From: Bacteroidales bacterium
GTDB lineage: Bacteria > Bacteroidota > Bacteroidia > Bacteroidales > UBA932
Reading direction: 5' to 3'
Length of the DNA: 64,000 bases
Assembly: GCA_017437125.1 (NCBI GenBank)
Contig: JAFSBV010000024.1
Coordinates: forward strand, 96,263-160,262
The position numbers and the translations under genes were made by a program. The first letter of the stretch is position 1; every line of letters begins with the position of its first letter. A model generated the notes under the pieces. The model had not been told where the DNA came from, did not search any database, and saw only the letters and a program-made list of their open reading frames with translations. This document shows positions 18,291 to 26,691 of the stretch, piece after piece.

Positions 18291-20888
18291 ATGAAGCATT
18301 GTTTTTCTGCCTTGATGATGGCAGTACTTCTCCTTTCATGTACTGATAGGGAGATCATTGATGTCGCCACAGAGAACCCTCAGATGGAGGATTCGATGGA
18401 TGGCGGCAATAATGTTTATGTACCAGGCGAAGTTTATGTCTATTTCAGTGAGGATATGACAGCCATGATCGAGGCTCATGCAGCTGCCGGTGAAGTCCGC
18501 ACAAAGTCGGCAGAGCTTAATGAGGTCATGGATAATCTTGGCATAACAGAGATGAAGAGGCTCTTCCCTCATGCCGGTGAATTTGAACCGCGTACCAGGA
18601 AGGAAGGTCTTCACCGCTGGTATGTCGTGAAATATTCTGACATTATCCCTCATACAAAGGCTGAGGAGGGTTTCAAGGCTGTTCCGGGTGTCGATTACAT
18701 CGAACCTGCAAGGCAGATAAAGATCAATGACTTCAACGATCTTGTCCCTGATCTCTGGGGCTTGAACAATACAGCCACACCTGGAATCGATGTCAATGTC
18801 ATACCTGTATGGAACAGCTATACTACAGGTAATCCTAAGGTCATTGTGTCTGTTGTTGATGAGGGTGTCGATCTCGCACATGAGGATCTTGCTGCAAACT
18901 GTCTTTCTTCAGGACATTATAACTCTGTGGATGACAACACTGCCATCATAGCAGGATCTCATGGAACCCATGTCGCGGGTACTATTGCGGCAGTAAGCAA
19001 TAACGGCAAGGGTATTGCCGGTATTGCAGGCGGCGATCATGCCGCAGGAAAGAGTGGCGTGAAGATCATGTCATGCCAGATTTTCAAGGATAACCCTGAC
19101 GGAAGCACTCAGTCCGGCAATTCTGCCGCAGCTATCAAGTGGGGTGCTGATAATGGTGCTGTCATCAGCCAGAACAGCTGGGGTTATCATTATGATTTAG
19201 ATGGTGACGGTCAGTTCAGTGCCGAAGAGCTTGAAAAGGCGAAGAATGCGAAGGTCGGCGCAGCTGACAAACAGGCCATCGATTATTTCATCAAATATGC
19301 CGGTTGCGACAACAACGGAAATCAGCTCCCTGACTCTCCTATGAAGGGAGGTGTTGTCATCTTCGCAGCAGGAAATGATGCACTTTTCAATGCCGCACCA
19401 GGTAACTATTCAGAGGTGATCGCAGTAGGATCAGTTACTTCCGACGGTACAAGATCATCTTTCTCTAACTACGGAGACTGGGTGGATATCGCAGCTCCTG
19501 GATCAGGAATATATAGTGCGCTTCCGGGCAATTCTTATGGCAACATGAGCGGAACATCGATGGCTTGTCCTCATGTATCCGGTGTAGCAGCACTCCTCGT
19601 TTCATATTTCGGAGGCCCTGGATTCACAAATGAAATGCTTAAGGAGAGGATTCTCGGCAGTGCGAACACTTCTATCCTTTCTCCTGCATATCAGGTAGGA
19701 GGCCTTCTTGATGCATATGGCGCATTCGTATATGGAAAGCAGGTGGATGTTGATCCTGTAACAGATCTTGAAGTTGGCGGAAGAGGTAACAGCATCGACC
19801 TTTCATGGACTGTTCCAAGCGACTCCGAGGGAGATGCGGCATACGGTTTCCTCATTCTTTACGGAAAGGACAAGGATGCTGTGCAGAAAGCTGATTCAGA
19901 TGATCATGAAGGTGCAGACTATCTTACATGTGTACCGAATAAGGCTATCGGTGAAAAGGTTTCATATACGATATCAAAACTCGATTTTGACACAGCATAC
20001 TATGTGAAGGTTCTTTCGTATTCATATAGCCGCAGCTATGCCGAGCCTACTCCTGTCGTTGAAGTCCATACGACTGTAAACAATGCTCCGGACATCACCA
20101 CTACATATGACGGAAACTATGAGGTGAAATCATCAGAGACTCTGCTGATTCCGGTAATCGTTACTGAGCCTGACGGACATGCGGTCAATATCACTTATGA
20201 GGAGGGTTCTGCAGCTGATAGCTTCATGCCTACACCTGACGGCAACTGGAGAATAACTGTGGCCGGAAATGCTGCTCCGGAAGGAAAATATACTGCTACG
20301 GTAAAGGCTGAGGATGAATTCGGACTGGTCGCTACAAAGACCTTTACATATACGATCCTCGGCAACCTTGCTCCTGAAAAGATCAAGGATATTGACAATG
20401 TCCTTCTGACTTCAAAGGGACAGGAATTCACATTGGATATGGCTGAATATGTCAGCGATCCAGACGGAGAGCAGCTCAAATATGAGGCTGTAATCTCTGA
20501 TGCAAAGGTTCTGCACATCACATCGAAGGGCAATCAGCTCCTCGGAACCGCTCTCGGCTATGGTACGGTCGATGTCGAGATCATTGCCAAGGATGCCAAG
20601 GGAGAATCCGTGAGCCTTGCTTTCAAGGTTCAGGTCAAGGATCCATCTAAGCCGCTTTCGGTATATCCTAACCCTGTGACAGACTTCGTTAATGTAAGCA
20701 CTCTCGATGCAGCTGACACTCGTATCCTCATCGTAAGTCAGACAGGAAAGACTGTATATGACAAGACATCAGTCGTAAGCGGATATGATCCGGCAAGGAT
20801 CGATATGACCTCATGCCCTCCAGGTATCTATTCGATGACAGTCACTTTCGGAGGAAAGGAATATAAGCAGAACGTAGTTAAACTCTGA
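18291..20888 (+). CDS. Subtilisin-like serine protease (S8) with T9SS sorting tail
   Basis: This 865-residue secreted protease has a signal ending in a lipobox-like LLLSC (Cys17), a propeptide to about residue 165, and an S8 domain with catalytic Asp190 (VVDEG), His224 (GSHGTHVAG) and Ser423 (GTSMACPH). An EF-hand-like loop, DLDGDGQFSAEE at 302-313, is inserted in the catalytic domain. Fn3-like and cadherin-like beta domains follow, then a type A T9SS C-terminal domain starting at VYPNPVTDF near residue 786. The natural role is likely cleavage of extracellular protein into peptides for the upstream SusCD pair. The stop overlaps the next start (ATGA), so translation is coupled to a PorV-like barrel gene. 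A lipobox with a T9SS tail is unusual. Confidence 0.93.
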   Translation: MKHCFSALMMAVLLLSCTDREIIDVATENPQMEDSMDGGNNVYVPGEVYVYFSEDMTAMIEAHAAAGEVRTKSAELNEVMDNLGITEMKRLFPHAGEFEPRTRKEGLHRWYVVKYSDIIPHTKAEEGFKAVPGVDYIEPARQIKINDFNDLVPDLWGLNNTATPGIDVNVIPVWNSYTTGNPKVIVSVVDEGVDLAHEDLAANCLSSGHYNSVDDNTAIIAGSHGTHVAGTIAAVSNNGKGIAGIAGGDHAAGKSGVKIMSCQIFKDNPDGSTQSGNSAAAIKWGADNGAVISQNSWGYHYDLDGDGQFSAEELEKAKNAKVGAADKQAIDYFIKYAGCDNNGNQLPDSPMKGGVVIFAAGNDALFNAAPGNYSEVIAVGSVTSDGTRSSFSNYGDWVDIAAPGSGIYSALPGNSYGNMSGTSMACPHVSGVAALLVSYFGGPGFTNEMLKERILGSANTSILSPAYQVGGLLDAYGAFVYGKQVDVDPVTDLEVGGRGNSIDLSWTVPSDSEGDAAYGFLILYGKDKDAVQKADSDDHEGADYLTCVPNKAIGEKVSYTISKLDFDTAYYVKVLSYSYSRSYAEPTPVVEVHTTVNNAPDITTTYDGNYEVKSSETLLIPVIVTEPDGHAVNITYEEGSAADSFMPTPDGNWRITVAGNAAPEGKYTATVKAEDEFGLVATKTFTYTILGNLAPEKIKDIDNVLLTSKGQEFTLDMAEYVSDPDGEQLKYEAVISDAKVLHITSKGNQLLGTALGYGTVDVEIIAKDAKGESVSLAFKVQVKDPSKPLSVYPNPVTDFVNVSTLDAADTRILIVSQTGKTVYDKTSVVSGYDPARIDMTSCPPGIYSMTVTFGGKEYKQNVVKL

Positions 20889-21817
20889 TGACCATGAAGA
20901 AGACAATATCATATATAGCAGGAGCCCTCATGCTTCTGATTCCGGCTGTTGCTGGTGCTCAGGCACTTCCGTTCACCATTGCCGATACGAACCCTGTGAC
21001 CCTTGCAAAGGGAACTGCAGGCCTTACAGAGACCAACTCGATCTCTCATTCGGCTTTCACAAATGTTGCAGCCGTGCCGTTTTCGGAGTCATCGCTTGAT
21101 GTTTCTGCCGGATATGCGATGTGGCAGCCTGCAGGCGTGAACACCAATGTCATCAATGTCGCGGGTGCATACAATATGAACGGCAAGCTCGGAATAGCAG
21201 CCGGACTTTACTACGGTATGAATCCTTCATATGAAATGACTGACGCCAGCGGTGCATCCAAGGGCAGATTCAACCCTACTGACATGCATGCCGCTGTCGG
21301 AGTATCATACAGATTCATCCCGGCTCTTTCTGTGGGAGCAAATATCGGTTATGCTACCAGCAGCCTTGCAGCAGGACATTCATATGGAACAGTGGCGGCG
21401 GATTTCTTCCTTATGTCCCAGTTCTCTGACTTCAAGGTGGCTGCCGGTGTTTCAAATGTTCTCGGTACTGTAGAATCGGCAAGCGGAGCGGAATTCTGCA
21501 TTCCAGGTTCTGTCGCCCTTGGAGCCGGATATGACAAGGCTTTTGCCGAGAAACATGCTGTGGAGGCAAATCTGGATGTGGATTATTTCTTCAGCGGCTG
21601 GCTTGCAGCTGCCGTAGGAGCCGGATATACCTATGATGACCTTGTGTCGTTCAGATTAGGTTACCGTTACGGTGGTGAATCTCCGATCCCGTCATTCGCA
21701 TCTGTAGGAGCCGGAGTGAAGTTCGCCGGCGTGAAGCTCGATCTGGCATATCTCATCGCCGGAGGTGATTCTCCTATGAAGAATACCCTTGCTGTAGGGG
21801 TCGGTTATAGCTTCTAG
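20888..21817 (+). CDS. PorV/PorQ-like outer-membrane beta-barrel protein
   Basis: This 309-residue protein has a signal peptide ending near AGAQA and a repetitive barrel sequence rich in Gly, Ala, Ser and aromatic residues, ending in GVGYSF. The opening (DTNPVTLAKGTAGLT) and spacing of barrel strands resemble the PorV/PorQ family of FadL-fold proteins that carry T9SS cargo at the outer membrane. True PorV is longer, near 390 residues, so this is a relative and not a sure orthologue. It overlaps the T9SS-tailed protease gene by 4 bases (ATGA). An alternative start lies two codons in. A strong hairpin follows. Confidence 0.65.
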   Translation: MTMKKTISYIAGALMLLIPAVAGAQALPFTIADTNPVTLAKGTAGLTETNSISHSAFTNVAAVPFSESSLDVSAGYAMWQPAGVNTNVINVAGAYNMNGKLGIAAGLYYGMNPSYEMTDASGASKGRFNPTDMHAAVGVSYRFIPALSVGANIGYATSSLAAGHSYGTVAADFFLMSQFSDFKVAAGVSNVLGTVESASGAEFCIPGSVALGAGYDKAFAEKHAVEANLDVDYFFSGWLAAAVGAGYTYDDLVSFRLGYRYGGESPIPSFASVGAGVKFAGVKLDLAYLIAGGDSPMKNTLAVGVGYSF

Positions 21818-21822
21818 TACAG

Positions 21823-21854
21823 ACGAAAAAGCAGCAGTGCTGCTGCTTTTTCGT
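21823..21854. terminator. Bidirectional terminator
   Basis: A 14-bp perfect stem (21823-21836 with 21841-21854) closes a GTGC loop; the arms carry AAAAA and TTTTT runs, so it can end transcription from both the PorV-like gene and the convergent aldo/keto reductase gene. Confidence 0.88.
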
Positions 21855-21864
21855 TAATCAGATA

Positions 21865-23241
21865 CTATAGTGTGTCTTTTTTCAGATTATTGATATATCG
21901 GTCAATTCTCTGAAGCTCTCTTGGAATATTGATGTGCTGCGGACAGTGTGACATGCACTGGTTGCAGCCGATGCATCGTTCTGCCTGACGAAGCTTAGGA
22001 ACTGCCCTGTCGTAGCTCACAAGATATGCACGACGTGCCTTTCTGTAGTTTTCGTCCTGGGTGCTCTTCGCGATTTCACCTTCATTGACGCACTTGTTAT
22101 AGTGAAGAAGGATTGCAGGAATGTCGATTCCATATGGACATGGCATACAGTATTTGCAGTCATTGCATGGTACTGTAGGATATTTCTGGATCAGTTCCGC
22201 AGTCTCCTCGAGGAAGGCAAGCTCATCTTCCGAAAGCGGCTTGAGAGGGGAGTATGTGCCAACATTGTCCTGAAGATGCTCCATATATGTCATTCCGCTG
22301 AGGACGCAGAGGACTCCCGGATGAGTGCCGGCGAATCTGAAGGCCCATGATGCAACGCTGCCCTGCGGATTGCGTTCCTTCAGGCGGTATGCAATGTGCT
22401 GAGGTACCTTTGAAAGACGTCCTCCGAGAAGTGGTTCCATGATCACGGACTGAATGCCCCTCTTGTCAAGCTCCTCCTGCAGATATTTAGCATCCGCATT
22501 CCTGCCTGAGGCATGTGTCCAGTCAACATAATTGAGCTGGATCTGGACGAAATCCCAATGATACTTCTCGTGCAGTGCCATGAGCTCGTCGAAACCTTCA
22601 GTAGTTCCATGGAACGAGAAACCGAGGTTGCGGATCCTTCCGGCCTTTCTTTCCTCTGCAAGGAAATCCATGATTCCGGTACTTCCGAATCTCATGTCGA
22701 ATGCATTGCCGTCAGAAAGCGAATGGAGAAGGTAGTAGTCGATATATTCTGTCTGAAGGTTCTTCAGCGAACTTCTGTACATTTCGATGGAATTCTCCTT
22801 TGATGAATTGCTGAAGTTTGACAGCTTGGTCGCGATGAAATAGCTTTCACGCGGATATCTCTTGAGAGAAATACCTGTGGCTGATTCGCTCTGTCCCTGA
22901 AGATATACAGGTGCAGTGTCGAAATAGTTTACGCCATGTTCTATCGCATAGTCGATGAGTCTGTCAACTGCAGCCTGATCGATAATGTCTCTTCCGTTCT
23001 CGTCCTTGATCATAGGCCAGCGCATGCAGCCGTAACCTAAGATGCTGACCTTGTCACCATTTCCCTTGTTGGTTCTGTATGTCATTTCTCCTTCGTCTGA
23101 CATGCCGGACGAAGCAGAAGACTCTTTCTGACCGCCGTCAGAGGTACATCCGGATATGATTGTTCCCAGTCCTCCCACAGCAAGGGCGGCAGTACCTGTC
23201 TTCTTGAGAAAGTCTCTTCTGTTGATATTGTCCTGTTTCAT
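21865..23241 (-). CDS. Aldo/keto reductase with C-terminal ferredoxin domain
   Basis: This 458-residue protein starts with a twin-arginine-like signal (NRRDFLKKTG) that runs into a possible lipobox (IISGC), so it is probably exported in folded form. The aldo/keto reductase barrel shows GYGCMRWP, the catalytic-site FDTAP with Asp and Tyr in VNYFDTAPVY, and DYYLLHSL. The C-terminus has cysteine clusters CNDCKYCMPCPYG and CIGCNQCMSHCPQ for iron-sulfur clusters. I chose the ATG at 23241; a start at 23268 would overlap the upstream gene. It lies 4 bases after the polyferredoxin gene and is probably its redox partner. The substrate is unknown. Confidence 0.88.
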   Translation of the reverse strand: MKQDNINRRDFLKKTGTAALAVGGLGTIISGCTSDGGQKESSASSGMSDEGEMTYRTNKGNGDKVSILGYGCMRWPMIKDENGRDIIDQAAVDRLIDYAIEHGVNYFDTAPVYLQGQSESATGISLKRYPRESYFIATKLSNFSNSSKENSIEMYRSSLKNLQTEYIDYYLLHSLSDGNAFDMRFGSTGIMDFLAEERKAGRIRNLGFSFHGTTEGFDELMALHEKYHWDFVQIQLNYVDWTHASGRNADAKYLQEELDKRGIQSVIMEPLLGGRLSKVPQHIAYRLKERNPQGSVASWAFRFAGTHPGVLCVLSGMTYMEHLQDNVGTYSPLKPLSEDELAFLEETAELIQKYPTVPCNDCKYCMPCPYGIDIPAILLHYNKCVNEGEIAKSTQDENYRKARRAYLVSYDRAVPKLRQAERCIGCNQCMSHCPQHINIPRELQRIDRYINNLKKDTL

Positions 23242-23245
23242 AGTT

Positions 23246-24859
23246 TTAGATCGTTTTATGTACTTCATGTCCTTCTACATGGATGGCGGCAAGCGGCCTT
23301 GCAGGGCAAAGGTTCTCGCACGCTCCGCATCCGATGCATCTTTCCTCATTGACTGTCGGTATCATCAGTGACTTCGGATCGTCAGGGTCCTTTCTTACCA
23401 TCCTTATGGCTCCGGCAGGGCAGTGGCGGGCACAGTTGCCGCAGCTGACTCCGTCGGTGTTCACTACGCAGTTGTCGAGATTGACAACGGCATGACCGAT
23501 CTGGATTGAAGATTTTTCTTCTCTTGTTATAGGACGTATAGCTCCGGCAGGACAGATGTCCGAGCATCTTGTACATTCCGGACGGCAATAACCTCTTTCA
23601 TATGACATTTCCGGCTGCATGAGTGTCATGAGCGAAGTCGAAGGCCTGAGAACCTGGTTAGGGCAGACGCTTACGCAAAGCTGACAAGCCGTGCAGTGGT
23701 CGGTGAAGTTCTTTATGCTGAGTGATCCGGCAGGCACGACAGGAGTCTGCCTTTCAGGCTTTTGTGCACGTGCTATGTCAGCCAGACCTCCGTCAACCTT
23801 CATTTCCTGAGCCTTTATTGTTGCTGTCGCAACCATAAAGGCTCCAGTCGTCAGGAATGCACGTCTATCGACGCTCATTCCTTCCTCCTTCTTCTCAACC
23901 CCAGTCTTCGCTTCGCTCAGACAGCCCCTTTCAGGGGCATGCCGACCGTTCTCTTCGTTCAGGTCGGGCGACCCCGCTGCATCGATTTTCTGCGAAAATC
24001 TTGCTGACGCGGATGTCGCGGCGCTGATGCGCCTTCCCCTTCTGGCAAAACTGATTGCCCCGTCCTTGCATGTGTCGATACAGTCCATGCATGCTACGCA
24101 ACGGCTGTAGTCTATCTCATGCTCCTTGGTGTTGATGCATGATGCCTTGCACTGCTTGCCGCAGAGGCCGCAGTTACGGCATTTGTCAGTATCGATGACA
24201 GGAGCGAAGAGGCTGAATCTTGAGAAGAGTCCGAGGAATGTTCCTACCGGGCATATGGTGTTGCACCATGTCCTGCCATGCTTCCATGCAAGGAATCCTA
24301 TCACAACGAAGGTGATGACGGATATGATGAAAGTGGATACGGACTTGATCCATACGTCAACACTGTAGAATGCATAGCTGCCGGCTCTCTCCGCTATCCA
24401 TGCGAAGAAATTGTTGCCCCACTGGTAGAGCGGTGCCAGAAGGTTGCCGGCGATACGTCCGTATGCGCTGTACGGAGCTATGAGGATGGCAATGGAATGA
24501 GCACCAAGTGCAAGTCCTATGATGAACAGCACGAGCACGGTGTATCGCAGCCATTTCTTGGCAGGTGAATAGCTGAAACGGAAACGGTTCTTCTTTTTTG
24601 TCTTTCCGTGAATCCATGAAATGATGTCCTGCATCACGCCCAGAGGGCATATTACTGAACAATATACTCTGCCGAAAAGCAAAGTGATCAGCAGGAGTAC
24701 TGCTACGGTCACGAAGTTCAGTGCCAGCACTGCAGGCAGGAACTGTACCTTGGCCATCCATCCGAGCCATGCGTGAAGTGTTCCTGTGAAATCCAGAAAC
24801 AGCAGAGTCACGCCGGCAAAGAAGAGTGTAGCCAGCAAAATTCTGGTTTTTCTTAGCAT
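23246..24859 (-). CDS. Membrane polyferredoxin (NapH- and NapG-like parts joined)
   Basis: This 537-residue protein has an N-terminal NapH/NosR-like membrane half with several helices and the pairs CSVICPLG and CNTICPVG, then two 4Fe-4S motifs (CRNCGLCGKQC and CVACMDCIDTC). A linker follows, then from Met328 a NapG-like half opening with a twin-arginine-type stretch (DRRAFLTTGAF) and carrying four more cysteine clusters. It should move electrons across or along the inner membrane to an exported acceptor, perhaps the aldo/keto reductase encoded next. The linker at residues 276-327 is encoded by DNA with three consecutive hairpins and looks unlike the rest of the gene. Confidence 0.85.
   Translation of the reverse strand: MLRKTRILLATLFFAGVTLLFLDFTGTLHAWLGWMAKVQFLPAVLALNFVTVAVLLLITLLFGRVYCSVICPLGVMQDIISWIHGKTKKKNRFRFSYSPAKKWLRYTVLVLFIIGLALGAHSIAILIAPYSAYGRIAGNLLAPLYQWGNNFFAWIAERAGSYAFYSVDVWIKSVSTFIISVITFVVIGFLAWKHGRTWCNTICPVGTFLGLFSRFSLFAPVIDTDKCRNCGLCGKQCKASCINTKEHEIDYSRCVACMDCIDTCKDGAISFARRGRRISAATSASARFSQKIDAAGSPDLNEENGRHAPERGCLSEAKTGVEKKEEGMSVDRRAFLTTGAFMVATATIKAQEMKVDGGLADIARAQKPERQTPVVPAGSLSIKNFTDHCTACQLCVSVCPNQVLRPSTSLMTLMQPEMSYERGYCRPECTRCSDICPAGAIRPITREEKSSIQIGHAVVNLDNCVVNTDGVSCGNCARHCPAGAIRMVRKDPDDPKSLMIPTVNEERCIGCGACENLCPARPLAAIHVEGHEVHKTI
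23924..24000. repeat. Cluster of three short palindromes inside the polyferredoxin gene
   Basis: Three perfect hairpins lie in a row within one coding sequence: GCCCC/GGGGC (23924-23938), CCGACC/GGTCGG (23942-23967) and GATTTTC/GAAAATC (23984-24000). They encode the variable linker between the NapH-like and NapG-like halves. The look is of a small palindromic element kept in frame. No second copy was noticed in the window. Confidence 0.5.
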
Positions 24860-24893
24860 ATGGTTATGGTTTTTAATTGTTGTATTTCAGGGG

Positions 24894-25880
24894 TCATGGA
24901 CGCATTTCATATCTGTCCAGAGCTTCTTTCATAAGTTCACGGCCGACTTCTGAGATCTCCCGTGCCTTTGCATAGTCTCCGATTTCTCCGTATGCGTCAA
25001 ACGGCATCTTTACCAGTACTTCCGGCCTGTATCTTTCTGCAGCAGCCTTTGCCAAGGCATGGTTCATAAGCGAGAATGTGCGTGAAAGTATGCTGTAGTA
25101 ACTGTCTTCAAACATCAGTTCCGGTTCCGGGGCGTCGTTTTCAAGCTTATGGCTGATGATCTTCTCGCCCTGTGCTTTGGCAAGCCGGAACTTCTCGGCC
25201 AATGTGAGATTCCTGTTATGCCTTACTGAATCCAGGACTGTTCGGGTTTCTGCGTTCAGAAGCCTTTCAGCCTCGGCTCTGGCCTCTTCCTGTCTTGCCT
25301 CTTCGATGACTGTCTGACGAATGGATTCTACATCAACATCATTGACATCGAAGGCAACCAGTATGTCGTTTCCGTTCCTGACGGCCTTGTCGATGGGCAT
25401 CGTGTTTACTATGCCTCCGTCAACAAGAGTGCGGAAACCGTATTTCACCGGCCTGAACAATGACGGGATGGAAATGGAGGCTCTGACTGCTTCAAACAAA
25501 GGACCTCTGTCGAAAACGACTTCTTCACCGGTATAAAGGTCTGCGGCTACAGCTCTGAACGGGATATCCATATCCTCTATCATTACGTCGGGGACAATCT
25601 CCTTCAATGCTCCGATCACTTTGTCGCCCTTTACAAGGTGGTTCTTGCTGATGGATATGTCCATAAGGGTGAAAACCTTCCATGCGTCCAATGAAAACAG
25701 CCATTCCTTGACTTCGGCAAGCCTGCCGGAAGCATATATTCCTCCGACCAGTGATCCTATGGAAGTACCAGCTACGGATGATATTCTGTAGCCACGGCTT
25801 TCGAGTTCTTCAATTGCCCCGATATATGCCCATCCTCGAGGTCCCCCGCTGGACAGGACAAGTGCAACATCCTTCTTCAT
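24894..25880 (-). CDS. Patatin-like phospholipase (RssA type)
   Basis: This 328-residue cytoplasmic lipid acyl hydrolase has the oxyanion stretch SSGGPRGWAYIG, the nucleophile motif GTSIGS (Ser40) and the DGG motif with the catalytic Asp (TLVDGGIVNTMP). A charged helical C-terminal 130 residues follow. The start at 25880 (or 25886) was chosen over a farther ATG at 25955 because a full promoter lies between, with transcription predicted to begin near 25894. The polyferredoxin gene begins 34 bases downstream on the same strand and may be cotranscribed. Confidence 0.87.
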   Translation of the reverse strand: MKKDVALVLSSGGPRGWAYIGAIEELESRGYRISSVAGTSIGSLVGGIYASGRLAEVKEWLFSLDAWKVFTLMDISISKNHLVKGDKVIGALKEIVPDVMIEDMDIPFRAVAADLYTGEEVVFDRGPLFEAVRASISIPSLFRPVKYGFRTLVDGGIVNTMPIDKAVRNGNDILVAFDVNDVDVESIRQTVIEEARQEEARAEAERLLNAETRTVLDSVRHNRNLTLAEKFRLAKAQGEKIISHKLENDAPEPELMFEDSYYSILSRTFSLMNHALAKAAAERYRPEVLVKMPFDAYGEIGDYAKAREISEVGRELMKEALDRYEMRP

Positions 25881-25900
25881 AGTCATAAATGTCAGGCTCA

Positions 25901-25932
25901 CAAATATAGCAAAAAAAGAGCCTTTGTTCAAA
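25901..25932 (-). promoter_or_regulatory. Promoter of the patatin-like gene
   Basis: On the minus strand, TTTG (25932-25929), 20 bases and TATATTTG (25908-25901) match the Bacteroidota consensus. The -33 element falls in the loop region of the pflA terminator. Confidence 0.78.
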
Positions 25933-25942
25933 AGGCTCTTTT
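25911..25942 (-). terminator. Terminator of the pflBA operon
   Basis: A 12-bp stem (25931-25942 with 25914-25925) with a 5-base loop is followed on the minus strand by a run of seven T residues. It lies 24 bases after the pflA stop. Confidence 0.85.
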
Positions 25943-25965
25943 CAAATGATGTCAAATTTGTTACA

Positions 25966-26691
25966 TCAGTTCATGATTACGCAGTCAAAGTACTCGTTGA
26001 AGAGTGAATATGCCCTGTCAAGTTGCTCCGGAGTGTTATGAGGAGTGTCCTCCAGTTCGTACTTCCAGCCGAGGGACTCATATTTATGCTTGCCGAGAGT
26101 GTGATATGGAAGAATCTCGACCCTCTGCAGCATCCTGTAGCCCTTGAAGTGCTCTCCAAGTGCCCTGATATCCTCCTCGAAGTCACTGATTCCGGGTACA
26201 AGGACGTACCTGAGCCAGAAAGGCTTCCCGTTTTCTTCCAGCCACTGCGCTGTCTTGATCGTCTGTCTGTTGCTGCGGCCGGTAAGGGCCTCGTGGCGGC
26301 TGTCGTTGAACTGCTTGCAGTCCAGAAGCACAAGGTCCGTCTGACGGAGAAGCTCTTCGATATCGCTGTTCCATGCACCTCCGTTGGTGTCAAGGCATAT
26401 ATGGATACCTTCTTCCTTCAGCCTTGCATAAAGAGGCAGGAGCTCCTTTGCCTGCATTGTCGGTTCACCTCCGGAGAATGTCACACCGCCTCTTCTTCCG
26501 AAGAACGGCTTCTGGCTGACAGCCATCCTGACGATCTCCTCTGTTTCTGTCGGTGTTCCTCCATCAAATGTGATTGTATCAGGATTGGCGCAGTACAGGC
26601 ATCTGAAAGGGCAGCCTTGCAGAAAAACGACGAGCCTGAGTCCCGGCCCGTCGTATGTTCCCATAGATTCGTATGAATGAACCTTGATCAT
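25966..26691 (-). CDS. pflA: Pyruvate formate-lyase activating enzyme
   Basis: This 241-residue radical-SAM enzyme installs the glycyl radical on PflB in the cytoplasm. The cluster-binding CPFRCLYC motif appears near residue 30, followed by GGVTFSGGEPTMQ, the SAM-binding GGE region, and LDTNGG. Its ATG shares one base with the pflB stop (TAATG), so the two genes are translationally coupled. A strong terminator follows. Confidence 0.96.
   Translation of the reverse strand: MIKVHSYESMGTYDGPGLRLVVFLQGCPFRCLYCANPDTITFDGGTPTETEEIVRMAVSQKPFFGRRGGVTFSGGEPTMQAKELLPLYARLKEEGIHICLDTNGGAWNSDIEELLRQTDLVLLDCKQFNDSRHEALTGRSNRQTIKTAQWLEENGKPFWLRYVLVPGISDFEEDIRALGEHFKGYRMLQRVEILPYHTLGKHKYESLGWKYELEDTPHNTPEQLDRAYSLFNEYFDCVIMN

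Noticed and set aside
23246-24859. The NapH-like and NapG-like halves as an accidental fusion
   Set aside because: From my knowledge of the family this joined layout is common in Bacteroidota, so only the hairpin-rich linker is treated as unusual.
25881-25955. Upstream extension of the patatin-like protein
   Set aside because: The extension overlaps a full promoter and the pflA terminator, so the start at 25880 or 25886 is preferred.
26023-26676. 217-codon plus-strand frame over pflA
   Set aside because: It is antisense to an unmistakable radical-SAM activase.
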